From CAYXUW01 sp964468375 (GTDB taxonomy: Bacteria; Planctomycetota; Phycisphaerae; Sedimentisphaerales; Anaerobacaceae): a DNA stretch of 64,000 nt. The translations under genes were made by a program, and so were the position numbers. The stretch covers positions 1-64,000 of the forward strand of contig CAYXUW010000001.1 in NCBI GenBank assembly GCA_964468375.1. The letters run 5' to 3'. Under the pieces are notes generated by a model that searched no databases, was not told the origin of the DNA, and saw nothing but the letters and a program-made list of their open reading frames with translations. Shown here piece after piece: positions 25,131-32,328 of the stretch (the first letter of the stretch is position 1; each line of letters begins with the position of its first letter).

Positions 25131-26637
25131 TTTCATTTTCTCCATCTTGCTTATCATTTTCCGCAGATGATGTTTTCACACCTGCTAATATTCTCCAGTC
25201 TATATCAATGCCTGTTTCCTTCTTTATTTCGTTTGCCTGCTCGATAGCAGTTTTAATTTCAACAGCCCGTTGCAACATTTCCGGCTGCCAATCCTTACCC
25301 TGCAATGAATATTCGGTCTTCAGATTCGTTGCCACATTCTTGAGCCTCAAATCTTGTCCCTTAGCCTCTTTCTGCGGGTCCACGTGGCCGCTGTCCGGCC
25401 AGTTCCAGGAAGGTATTGTCGCTGCGAGGTTTTTGCCTTTGTAGTATTTGAAGTATCCGGGTATGAGTAGTGCCTCTCGCAGCCATGCGAACAGCACCGG
25501 GTTATTTAATTTCAGCTCTATCCATCCACGGACAGTTCTTTTAAATTTATTGAAGCTTTGATGGTCGAGCCGGCCTGATGCGTAATTGTATTCCGAAGAA
25601 TTCGCCGCCGCTATGTTATAAGGCATACTGATACAGCGGGCTATTTCGTTTATGATTTCCGCCTTGAACATTTTGTATGTTGTCGAAGGATGTTCCGGCT
25701 TCATCTGCTGCATTTCGCCGCCTGGTACTGTAAGCCATGAGTTCCGCGGAATTTCGACTTCGTCGCCCGCCTCGTATTCGACTGAACTATCGTCTGTCGC
25801 CTCTGTTTTAAGCACCCCCGCCACGTTCGCAGCCATCTCGGCCGCATCGCACGTGGCGAGCGTGTATCGCCTCAACAATGCGAAAAGCGGCAATGCCGGT
25901 GTTATCCACGGTATTCCTCTCGATTGTTCGAATCTTTTTAATCGATACAGGTGCATCACCTGTGATGCCGGTACCTTGTCGTATTCGCCAAAATTCTTTG
26001 AAAAAAGAGATGATCCCGGATGCTGTTTGAGTATATAGTAAAATGCGGGTTTTCCGTCCCCATCATATTCTATTCCGTCCCTTATTTTATCGTCCAGCAC
26101 CAGCCCTAGCGGGCTGTCGAGACGATCCGGCTCTATTGCTCGCAGTCTGAGCTGCGGTTCGCGCCTTACCCTTGTCCATTTCTTCTTGGATCTGGCGTTA
26201 ACCATTACGATAAGCCCTTCTCCCGAATCGCATTGTTGTCTGACTCCCGCTATCTGCTGAATCTCGCCGAACGACAGCTTGCCTTCGATATCACATATAA
26301 GAGACCACAGATAGAATTTCTCCTCGATTTCTTTGTTCGCATCCGGTCCTTCGCCACTCTGGAACTGCAGGTCGGCGCCCGTGCTGATAACTTCATTGAC
26401 GAGAGTATCGATTATTCCTTCCGCATATGAATTATTGCGCACCTCATATCTGCACCTGTTCCGAAGCACAGACAGTCCCTCCCTTATCGCCGAATCGGCG
26501 TTGCCGGCGTTCGCCCAAAGCCAGTGGTTCTCGTTATGCCGATCCGTGGCAGCAGCGTCAAAGCTTCTGGCCGCGGCGTGCGGCGGATGTCCCTTCCTCT
26601 GGACTCCAGTTTCTACAAATCCACCTAATAAGCTCAT
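25105..26637 (-). CDS. Portal protein, lambda gpB-like family
   Basis: Forms the dodecameric DNA channel at the capsid vertex. The 510-residue protein has the N-terminal pattern of the family (IREGLSVLRNRCRYEVRNNSYAEGIIDTLVNEVISTG split here over ~50-86), a RLRAIEPDRLDSP segment and the signature YNYASGRL at ~360. Lambda-family portals are about 500-550 residues, so it is full length. It overlaps the capsid fusion at its 3' end and the small membrane gene at its 5' end, as expected of a head operon. Confidence 0.9.
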   Translation of the reverse strand: MSLLGGFVETGVQRKGHPPHAAARSFDAAATDRHNENHWLWANAGNADSAIREGLSVLRNRCRYEVRNNSYAEGIIDTLVNEVISTGADLQFQSGEGPDANKEIEEKFYLWSLICDIEGKLSFGEIQQIAGVRQQCDSGEGLIVMVNARSKKKWTRVRREPQLRLRAIEPDRLDSPLGLVLDDKIRDGIEYDGDGKPAFYYILKQHPGSSLFSKNFGEYDKVPASQVMHLYRLKRFEQSRGIPWITPALPLFALLRRYTLATCDAAEMAANVAGVLKTEATDDSSVEYEAGDEVEIPRNSWLTVPGGEMQQMKPEHPSTTYKMFKAEIINEIARCISMPYNIAAANSSEYNYASGRLDHQSFNKFKRTVRGWIELKLNNPVLFAWLREALLIPGYFKYYKGKNLAATIPSWNWPDSGHVDPQKEAKGQDLRLKNVATNLKTEYSLQGKDWQPEMLQRAVEIKTAIEQANEIKKETGIDIDWRILAGVKTSSAENDKQDGENENADDTKSD

Positions 26638-26879
26638 CTGCTTCTCCGCTTAAGAAATCTGTCGAGCCACAGATCTGTAATTAAAATCGCACCGACGGCT
26701 ATAAGCGCCGCCGCGCTGTTGTATTGCCTCACTCCCGCCCATATAAAAACAAGCGCTGTGACGGCCGTCAGGGAATCGATTTTCTTTGATATATATTTGA
26801 TTATGGTTTTGAAACGTCTCCCCGCGGCCGCCGCTACGCTCGTAACTGAACTTTTTATTTTTGAAATTTGAATTTTCAC
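26634..26879 (-). CDS. Small membrane protein in the head operon
   Basis: An 81-residue protein with a basic N terminus (QISKIKSS; GRRFKTIIKYISKK), one or two hydrophobic segments (LTAVTALVFIWAGV; AAALIAVGAILITDLWL) and a basic C terminus. It overlaps both neighbours by 4 bases. Function unknown. Confidence 0.6.
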   Translation of the reverse strand: MKIQISKIKSSVTSVAAAAGRRFKTIIKYISKKIDSLTAVTALVFIWAGVRQYNSAAALIAVGAILITDLWLDRFLKRRSR

Positions 26880-27097
26880 GTTCTTATCCCCGGTGATTTG
26901 AGGCGTGTTATTCTGAACGGCACTTTGTTATTTATCTGAAGCTGCAGGGCCGCGTAATACTTTCTTGTTTCCCGCAGTTCCTTTAAACTCCGGTATGTCA
27001 CCATCTTGCCTTGCTCCTGAAGCTGTATGGGCTCCCCTACCCAGTTCAGTATCGCCTCGTCGATTGCGTCTATAATTACAGTATAATCCGCCGCCAT
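26876..27097 (-). CDS. Head-tail connector, gpW-like
   Basis: A 73-residue protein with a central GKMVTYRSLKELRE segment, the hallmark of the lambda gpW family that stabilises the packaged DNA and prepares the head for tail joining. Length (lambda gpW is 68 residues) and position just upstream of the portal match. AAGGAAG precedes the ATG. Confidence 0.8.
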   Translation of the reverse strand: MAADYTVIIDAIDEAILNWVGEPIQLQEQGKMVTYRSLKELRETRKYYAALQLQINNKVPFRITRLKSPGIRT

Positions 27098-27121
27098 CTC
27101 GTACTTCCTTAAGCCAAAAGA

Positions 27122-27161
27122 AAAAGCGCCAGGCGGGTATGCGGCCCCGCATGGCGCTTTT
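27122..27161 (-). terminator. Strong intrinsic terminator before gpW
   Basis: Perfect 10-bp outer stem AAAAGCGCCA/TGGCGCTTTT (27122-27131, 27152-27161) plus an inner 5-bp GCGGG/CCCGC stem. On the minus strand it ends in CTTTTTCTTTTGG, a long U tract; on the plus strand the tail is shorter. It lies 24 bp upstream of the gpW start and would stop leftward transcription before the head genes. Confidence 0.8.
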
Positions 27162-27219
27162 ATCTTCCAGCCGAAATAATAAAGAGCTTCTTTACATTAG
27201 TAATTTTCGGTATGTGGCG

Positions 27220-27236
27220 GGCGTTTTGTCAACGCC
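27220..27236. promoter_or_regulatory. Dyad with embedded TTGACA
   Basis: Inverted repeat GGCGTT (27220-27225) and AACGCC (27231-27236) with a TTGTC spacer. On the minus strand it contains a consensus TTGACA, but no good -10 box follows at 16-18 bp. Confidence 0.4.
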
Positions 27237-27257
27237 TAATACGATGAATTAAGGATT

Positions 27258-27313
27258 GCGGTCTATATATAGCCAACTATTTTACAGGCGGTCTATATAT
27301 AGCCAATTATTTT
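27258..27313. repeat. Two 26-bp direct repeats around TATATATA
   Basis: Copies at 27258-27283 and 27288-27313 (period 30 bp) match at 25 of 26 positions. Each has GCGGTC, a TATATATA core and GCCAA. They lie between the 27319 gene and the terminator and look like a protein-binding array. Confidence 0.75.
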
Positions 27314-27318
27314 GACCG

Positions 27319-27894
27319 CTATTCGTATTTTTTTCTTTCTCTCTCGGCCTTGCGCAAATCTTCTACCTGATCATAGCAGCTCTTTTTGGCCGCCCGGCAA
27401 TTAATTATTTCCTCTTCCACTGCGACCGTATCGATGTCTATATCCGGATTTCTCTTTGCAAGGTTTTTGATTTTCGACAGCTCTCGTTCTTTTCCGGCCA
27501 GCAGGCGGGCGCGTTTTTTAAGAAAGCTTATCTGGTTATCATTCGCCCGCTGCGAACTCATCTTCGCCTCAATCGCGGCTATTTTGTCCCAGCTATCTTG
27601 TATTAATTCTTCTACTCTTTTTCTTCTCAGTGCTTCTTTTTCCGCCGCTCTGTCCCTACCCGGCCTTTCTCTTTTGATGATCTGGCTGTTGGGCTCTTCT
27701 GAGGATTCTTCCGTATACTCCTCTGTGTTTTGTTGCTCCTCGAGTATTTCGATGCGCCCTTCAAGCTCTTCGATCCTGCTCTCGAGCTCTGCAACTCTTT
27801 CATCCATGTCCGTTTCGGGCGTGTCCTGCTCGGCGCTTACGGGCAATGTCACAAGAAATATGAACAGAACCCCTATATATAATAACCGTTTCAT
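27319..27894 (-). CDS. Exported coiled-coil protein
   Basis: A 191-residue protein with a signal peptide (RLLYIGVLFIFLVTLPVSA, cleavage after SAE-like site ~22), a long heptad coiled coil (RVAELESRIEELEGRIEILEEQ, about residues 33-54), an acidic Glu-rich linker and a basic helical C-terminal half. A strong AAGGAG site precedes the ATG. No enzymatic motif. A periplasmic or surface role in the infected cell is inferred. Confidence 0.7.
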   Translation of the reverse strand: MKRLLYIGVLFIFLVTLPVSAEQDTPETDMDERVAELESRIEELEGRIEILEEQQNTEEYTEESSEEPNSQIIKRERPGRDRAAEKEALRRKRVEELIQDSWDKIAAIEAKMSSQRANDNQISFLKKRARLLAGKERELSKIKNLAKRNPDIDIDTVAVEEEIINCRAAKKSCYDQVEDLRKAERERKKYE

Positions 27895-27909
27895 AATTTC
27901 CTCTCCTTT

Positions 27910-28086
27910 CTAAGAACTGCTTAAAATTTCGAATTTTTTAATATTAACAACTTTTCTGCCTTTTATTTTTTCTACAGTATATTCCTGCACCACAAAACCA
28001 ATTTCGCGCGGCGGCGGAGCTGGTGGCGGTGACGGTTTTTTAGCTCTGTCCGGCGGTCCCGGATTCGATTCTTTTTTCTTCACCAT
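27910..28086 (-). CDS. Proline-rich small protein
   Basis: A 58-residue protein from ATG 28086 with AGG nearby; it overlaps the upstream gene by 47 bases. The first half is Lys/Pro-rich (PPDRAKKPSPPPAPPPREI); the second half is a short strand-like domain (FVVQEYTVEKIKGRKVVNIKKFE). Function unknown. Confidence 0.55.
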   Translation of the reverse strand: MVKKKESNPGPPDRAKKPSPPPAPPPREIGFVVQEYTVEKIKGRKVVNIKKFEILSSS

Positions 28087-28333
28087 CCTTCGCCTCTTTA
28101 ATAAGCTCCAAGTCATCCTTCATTTGTGACAATATGTTCCTGATTTTGCATAATGCCGTTGCTATTATTTTCTTGAAATCCGCAGGTTTGATAGTATCAT
28201 TTTTTTCTAATACCTTGAACTTCTCTATAGAATAACAAAATCCCAATTTCAATCTTATCTCTAACATAGACAAATCAGCAGGATTGCTGCTGACCATTAT
28301 TTTATGTTTATCAATAAATTCTTGAACGTCCAT
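28040..28333 (-). CDS. Hypothetical helical protein
   Basis: A 97-residue, mostly helical protein (MDVQEFIDKHKIMV; KKIIATALCKIRNILSQMKDDLELIKEAK) with a strong GGAGGTGA ribosome site. No family recognised. It follows the XRE gene after a palindromic hairpin. Confidence 0.65.
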   Translation of the reverse strand: MDVQEFIDKHKIMVSSNPADLSMLEIRLKLGFCYSIEKFKVLEKNDTIKPADFKKIIATALCKIRNILSQMKDDLELIKEAKDGEEKRIESGTAGQS

Positions 28334-28357
28334 TTTTCACCTCCGGGCTTTGCCCGT

Positions 28358-28393
28358 CCCCGCGTTTAGCTCCGACCGGTCGGAGCTGCGGGG
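28358..28393. promoter_or_regulatory. 20-bp palindrome in a long hairpin
   Basis: A perfect 20-bp palindrome, AGCTCCGACC followed by GGTCGGAGCT (28368-28387), extended by CCCCGC (28358-28363) and GCGGGG (28388-28393). It sits in the 61-bp gap between the XRE stop and the next gene. No U tract follows on the minus strand, so it is more likely an operator or an RNA stabiliser than a terminator. Confidence 0.6.
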
Positions 28394-28394
28394 G

Positions 28395-28571
28395 TCATTT
28401 CAGTGTCTCGAGTATCCGTTCTAAATTTCCCGCCGTTATTTCGCTTCGGCCCTGCAGGTAATTATATATCGTCTGTGGATTCAAATCAACTTCGCGTGCG
28501 AGCTGCGGCACGCTCATCCTTTTTTTCTTAAGCAATCTATCTATCTCGCTGCGAAAGTCTACCTTCTTCAT
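28395..28571 (-). CDS. Small XRE-family (Cro/CI-like) regulator
   Basis: A 58-residue protein consisting of little more than one helix-turn-helix: VPQLAREVDLNPQTIYNYLQGR (shown split: VPQLAREVDL, NPQTIYNYLQGR) at residues 21-42. The ATG at 28571 has AAGGA 9 nt upstream. Size resembles lambda Cro or DicC-type repressors. It is encoded downstream of a promoter fully covered by a long inverted repeat (29281-29310), its most obvious target. Confidence 0.8.
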   Translation of the reverse strand: MKKVDFRSEIDRLLKKKRMSVPQLAREVDLNPQTIYNYLQGRSEITAGNLERILETLK

Positions 28572-28590
28572 ATTGTTGTTTCCTTATTGC

Positions 28591-28938
28591 TTAGCTTTTC
28601 GGCATCCCCAGTGCCTCGGATATATTTGCGCCGTCCATATTCGCATCTTCAAAATCAGCACCGTCAATATCTGCAGCATATAAATCCGCATCGGTCAGAT
28701 TCGCATTTCTAAAATTCGTACCGGTAAGAAAAGCGGCATATAAATTTACACCTGAAAGATTCGTATCGGACAAATCAGCCCCGGAAAAATCCAGTCCGGA
28801 TAAATCCTGGCCAGACATATCAGCGCCGGATAGATTTACATGTTTAAGTATTGCCTTGCTTACCGCCTCTCTGAAATTTTTTGCTTCGGCAAAAAACAAG
28901 ATTTCTCCTGTGGTTTTATGTTTGATTTCGATTTTCAT
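28591..28938 (-). CDS. Pentapeptide-repeat protein
   Basis: A 115-residue protein with about 15 consecutive A(D/N)LXX-type repeats (residues ~34-108: LSGAD, MSGQD, LSGLD, FSGAD and so on), which fold as a quadrilateral beta helix. Some family members mimic DNA and protect gyrase, but sequence alone does not show that here. The ATG overlaps the stop of the 38-residue ORF. Confidence 0.85.
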   Translation of the reverse strand: MKIEIKHKTTGEILFFAEAKNFREAVSKAILKHVNLSGADMSGQDLSGLDFSGADLSDTNLSGVNLYAAFLTGTNFRNANLTDADLYAADIDGADFEDANMDGANISEALGMPKS

Positions 28939-29051
28939 ATCGTCCCCGCTGCTATATTTAGGGCCAGTTCCGTTTTTGTCGGCCAGAAACCGAATCTCCT
29001 TTTAAACCGTTTTTCCGCCGCCGTTTTTGTTCTTTTTCTTCGCTTTTCCAT
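28935..29051 (-). CDS. 38-residue basic protein
   Basis: A very basic small protein (EKRRKRTKTAAEKRFKRRF at the N terminus) with an AGGAACAGG ribosome site. Its stop overlaps the pentapeptide gene start as ATGA, so it may serve to couple translation. Function unknown; nucleic-acid contact is possible from charge. Confidence 0.55.
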   Translation of the reverse strand: MEKRRKRTKTAAEKRFKRRFGFWPTKTELALNIAAGTI

Positions 29052-29099
29052 TTTCCTGTTCCTTTCCTATTTACACTATATTTTCAAATGAGCTAAGAA

Positions 29100-29252
29100 T
29101 TATAACATATCCCAATCTGATGCACTCAAAAACAGGATTTTGCCTTTGTATTTAACACTCCAACCTGAATATTGACCGGTATAGGTAACTATTAAATGCC
29201 CTCGCAATCTTGCGCCTGTCATTACGTGTTTGAATGTTTTCACCTTGGCCAT
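29100..29252 (-). CDS. 50-residue small protein, first gene after the promoter
   Basis: ORF from ATG 29252 with AGGGTGA at good distance. The product is strand-rich in its second half (HLIVTYTGQYSGWSVKYKGK then ILFLSASDW). It is the first gene behind the regulated promoter at 29291. Function unknown. Confidence 0.55.
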   Translation of the reverse strand: MAKVKTFKHVMTGARLRGHLIVTYTGQYSGWSVKYKGKILFLSASDWDML

Positions 29253-29280
29253 TTTTCACCCTTTCATATTAATTTATCAA

Positions 29281-29318
29281 TTCTATTATAATTATATAAC
29301 TATAATAGAATAAGTCAA
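29281..29318 (-). promoter_or_regulatory. Operator-covered leftward promoter
   Basis: Leftward promoter: TTGACT (-35, 29313-29318) and TATAAT (-10, 29291-29296) spaced 16 bp. A 10-bp perfect inverted repeat, TTCTATTATA (29281-29290) and TATAATAGAA (29301-29310), spans the -10 box and most of the spacer. A dimer bound there would exclude RNA polymerase. It controls at least the genes from 29252 to 27319. Confidence 0.85.
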
Positions 29319-29320
29319 GC

Positions 29321-29361
29321 AAAAATAACAGGTTTTTTAAATATTTTTTAAACCCCCTGTT
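29321..29361 (-). terminator. Intrinsic terminator after the terminase operon
   Basis: On the minus strand AACAGG and CCTGTT arms (29327-29332, 29356-29361) close an A/T-rich hairpin followed by TATTTTTG. It lies just downstream of the zinc-ribbon gene and upstream of the regulated promoter, separating two transcription units. Confidence 0.65.
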
Positions 29362-29370
29362 TGCAGGCAT

Positions 29371-29586
29371 TTAGGGCTTATCTTTCTTTTTTTCGTATAC
29401 TTTTTCGATAATCTCCTTGGTCCGGACTACGGTTCCGCAGTTTCTGCATATTTTCCGGCGGCGGATCGCCCCGAAAACAGGCATCGTTTTCACGCAGCTC
29501 CAGGGCCTGCCCGCTTCATCGCGGAAATCCTCGCATCCGCAAGTCGGGCAAATCAACCCCTTTTGTTTTTTGCTGTCTTTGCTCAT
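29371..29586 (-). CDS. Zinc-ribbon small protein
   Basis: A 71-residue protein with CPTCGCEDF (~13-21) and CRNCG (~47-51), one zinc ribbon resembling the N-terminal ribbon of NrdR-like regulators, and a basic C terminus. The start overlaps the terminase stop as ATGA, so it is expressed with the packaging genes. Function unknown. Confidence 0.7.
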   Translation of the reverse strand: MSKDSKKQKGLICPTCGCEDFRDEAGRPWSCVKTMPVFGAIRRRKICRNCGTVVRTKEIIEKVYEKKKDKP

Positions 29587-31550
29587 CTCAACCGTTTCTG
29601 TTTTTGCAGCTCGCTCAGTTTTATTTTCTTTTTACCCCTCGTCGCTGCCGCCGGTGCTACTTTCTTTTCCCCGGGCGCCTTCAGATAATGTACGCCCTTG
29701 TAATAGCCGGCCGCCGCTGCAAGCACCTCGAGGTCTAGTGAATGTGTCGGCGCCCCTTTCGAGACCGGCTCCCATACCCATTTGATATTATTATTCCTGT
29801 CCCGTTTTTTGATTTTATGCTCGTTGGAAAATTCAGTCAGGTAGTAATAAGGAATTTCACTGTAAAAAGTCAGTAATGGTGATTTTATAACTTCGCCTTT
29901 ATCGTTCCGCTGCGGCTCGGCCCAGCTCTGCACCTGGTTCTTAAAGTAATGCGTATCGACTATTACAAGCTGCATACCTCGATATCGGCGCCGCTGTTTT
30001 TGTGTAAGCCGTCTTTCTGTTGCGCTTTCGACATCTGATATCGCCAAAGGTTTCAATAACGGTCCGGGCACGCCCTTGGTCGGAATAGTCAGTCCCGGCC
30101 GCTGCCTGCAGTACTCATATACGTCATCCGGCTCATCCGCTGCAAAATGCTGAAATCCGGAGTCCACGAACATTACCATAACCGCAAGCCACGGCTTCTG
30201 CTCGTTCGATGTCCCGTCCGCCCAGGGGAACGGACTGAGCAATACCTCTTCGTCGAGCTTATCGAACGATGAAGCGTGACCACTTTTTATAGTGCAGTTT
30301 TTCAGTCCGTATCCGTATCCCTTTATTGTATAATCGATTCGCACAATTCCGCGTGTTCTCGATTTATGATAATCCGCCGCTGCAACAAGTATATTCACCC
30401 AGTCCGGCACCGTCCCCTTGCTGAATCCGCCGGTAAGTTTTTTCAGCTCGCTCGTTTTAAGCTTTTTGCCCACTTCCTCGAATGGCACTGCTTCGATGGA
30501 ATTCTTGAAATCGATTAAAGCCCCCTGCGCAATACCCTCTTCCGTATTTGCCTTTAGCCATTTGGCCATAATTCTCGGCCAACTCATTCCCTCGAATGGT
30601 GATATCCATCCGGGCGCATTAAAGCCGCTGTGCCTTTCGTCCCTCAGCGGCCGGCCGTGAATATTGCCGTCGGCGTCCATGGTTTGGCCTTCCGGTAGCC
30701 ACTCGCCGGCGGCAACAAGCGCTTCTTTCTGGATTTCCTCTATCCGATGTGCGCAGCGCTGGCATTCGTACCATACGCAGCCGACACCTTCTCTTATGAT
30801 TTCATCCGGGTCCGTCAGTTTCGGCGGCTTTTTGAATTGTATCCAGATCCAAATAATATATTCGCCGCAATGAGGACAGGGTATGTAATATTTTTCTTTG
30901 TTAGATTCCTGATAAGGCCCGTCTATATAATCCTTCGGGCTGACAGGCGTCGATACCCTGACAATTTTCCTATCCCAGAAAGTCGTTGTCGTTTTAATTG
31001 CGATATCTATCGGATTGGACTCTCTTCCGGAAAAGGGCGGGTATGCCGTGGGCTCGTCGAAGAACAGGTTCTTAATATGTTTTTGTTTCAACTCTGCTGT
31101 CGATCCCGCCCATCCGAAGTATAGCGTCATCCTGTCGAAGCTGAAATAATCGCCTTGCAGATCTCGCGGTCCTGATGTATGACCTAGCAGCGCATCGGAC
31201 AGCTCTACCATCGGCTTAAAAACTTTCTCTTTGGTATAGTCGACATCTCTTTCTCTCGGTACAACGTATTGTGTATTTGCCGGATCCTGCTCGATAACGG
31301 ATGCTATCATATTCTGCACGGCGGTCGATTTGCCCATCTGGCGTGCGAACATCAAATCCAGTTCCTCCACTATTGGGTTATTGAACGCATCCATTGGTTT
31401 GCGCATATAGGGTGTTCTGTCTGTCCGGTAAGGTCCGGGCTCAGCGCAATCCGGAGGCAATATTCTTATCTTGTCTGCGCATTCGCTGACAGATAGTTTC
31501 TCGGGTATCCGCCAAATATCCTTCTCTTCTTTAGTCCAGATTGTTTTCAC
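29583..31550 (-). CDS. Terminase large subunit, lambda gpA-like
   Basis: ATP-driven DNA packaging motor and nuclease. 655 residues: Walker A ARQMGKST (69-76), Walker B NLFFDEPT (161-168), and a conserved CPHCGEYIIW zinc-like pair (with later YECQRCAHR). The nuclease domain follows (VAADYHKSR; VMFVDSGFQHFAADEPDDVYEYC). Length matches lambda gpA (641). This family cuts at cos sites, so cohesive ends are expected. It overlaps its small subunit by 4 bases. Confidence 0.93.
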   Translation of the reverse strand: MKTIWTKEEKDIWRIPEKLSVSECADKIRILPPDCAEPGPYRTDRTPYMRKPMDAFNNPIVEELDLMFARQMGKSTAVQNMIASVIEQDPANTQYVVPRERDVDYTKEKVFKPMVELSDALLGHTSGPRDLQGDYFSFDRMTLYFGWAGSTAELKQKHIKNLFFDEPTAYPPFSGRESNPIDIAIKTTTTFWDRKIVRVSTPVSPKDYIDGPYQESNKEKYYIPCPHCGEYIIWIWIQFKKPPKLTDPDEIIREGVGCVWYECQRCAHRIEEIQKEALVAAGEWLPEGQTMDADGNIHGRPLRDERHSGFNAPGWISPFEGMSWPRIMAKWLKANTEEGIAQGALIDFKNSIEAVPFEEVGKKLKTSELKKLTGGFSKGTVPDWVNILVAAADYHKSRTRGIVRIDYTIKGYGYGLKNCTIKSGHASSFDKLDEEVLLSPFPWADGTSNEQKPWLAVMVMFVDSGFQHFAADEPDDVYEYCRQRPGLTIPTKGVPGPLLKPLAISDVESATERRLTQKQRRRYRGMQLVIVDTHYFKNQVQSWAEPQRNDKGEVIKSPLLTFYSEIPYYYLTEFSNEHKIKKRDRNNNIKWVWEPVSKGAPTHSLDLEVLAAAAGYYKGVHYLKAPGEKKVAPAAATRGKKKIKLSELQKQKRLR

Positions 31551-32179
31551 CTACTGAATCCCTCTATAATTGCCCTGTTTTCTTTATTTAAAAGTGCCTG
31601 TATCTTCCGGGGGTCGTTAATCGCTGCGAGCTGCATGGCAAGTTTCCTGCCCTGTCCCAGCAATGCCCTCTTTACAGCGAGTATTTTCAAGGCGTCCCTT
31701 CGCTGCTCCTCTTCTTTGTCTATCCACTTTCCCCTTTCTATGTTGTATTGCATTATTTCCCGTTGTTCGCGGACTGATTTTATTCCCGCCTCACTTTTTT
31801 CTTTCAGCAGTTTATGCTCGGTCGGTTTTTTCCCTTCGTTCGCTGCGAAAAGTTTAAGCTGACTCTTGATATATACCTGCTTACCGCCTCTTGTAGCCGT
31901 CAGCATCCCCTCTTTTAACCAGCGACGGATCGTCCGTGCGCTTTTACCGATAAATCGTGCCGCTTCGGTCTGCGTTTCGATAATCTCGGCCTCTGCGATT
32001 TCGGCCGCGCTTTGGTTTTTCGACTTTGTTTTTTTCTTTTTTTCTGCCATTGTTTCCAGCTCGCCCAGCTCGTTCATCTCCTGTCTGCTCAAATGCCTGT
32101 TATTTCTGATTTTCGTCAAAAGATACAGGTGCCGCTGCTTTTGAGCGATTTCAACCGGGTCATGGGCGTTTTTATTCAA
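31547..32179 (-). CDS. Terminase small subunit, Nu1-like
   Basis: A 210-residue protein with a winged-helix DNA-binding segment (TQTEAARFIGKSARTIRRWLKEG, about residues 68-90, shown here as QTEAARFIGK and SARTIRRWLKEG) like lambda Nu1, preceded by a Lys-rich stretch and followed by a long helical oligomerisation region. It recognises the packaging site and presents it to the large subunit. The frame begins with TTG (32179); an ATG at 32053 (MAEKKKK) is an alternative start, and I cannot decide between them. Confidence 0.8.
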   Translation of the reverse strand: MNKNAHDPVEIAQKQRHLYLLTKIRNNRHLSRQEMNELGELETMAEKKKKTKSKNQSAAEIAEAEIIETQTEAARFIGKSARTIRRWLKEGMLTATRGGKQVYIKSQLKLFAANEGKKPTEHKLLKEKSEAGIKSVREQREIMQYNIERGKWIDKEEEQRRDALKILAVKRALLGQGRKLAMQLAAINDPRKIQALLNKENRAIIEGFSR

Positions 32180-32222
32180 CTACAATCTGTTTTTCTCCGA
32201 TAGTTTTACAGTCAAGCAAAAT

Positions 32223-32299
32223 GCCGATGCGAAAAAATGTTCCGCCGGCTGATCCCGGCGTAACAGGCGGTTAGTCTGATAGTTTCCGCCCGCATCGGC
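32223..32299. other. Three-way-junction element, candidate cos region
   Basis: A perfect 9-bp closing stem GCCGATGCG/CGCATCGGC (32223-32231, 32291-32299) encloses two hairpins: CGCCGG/CCGGCG (32243-32260) and GGCGG/CCGCC (32266-32290). It fills the 149-bp gap upstream of the small terminase gene, the place of cos in lambda. It may be the terminase-binding site, a structured leader RNA or a bidirectional terminator (TCCCTTTTATT follows on the plus strand). Confidence 0.6.
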
Positions 32300-32328
32300 T
32301 CCCTTTTATTCATAGGCGTCCCTGCCTT

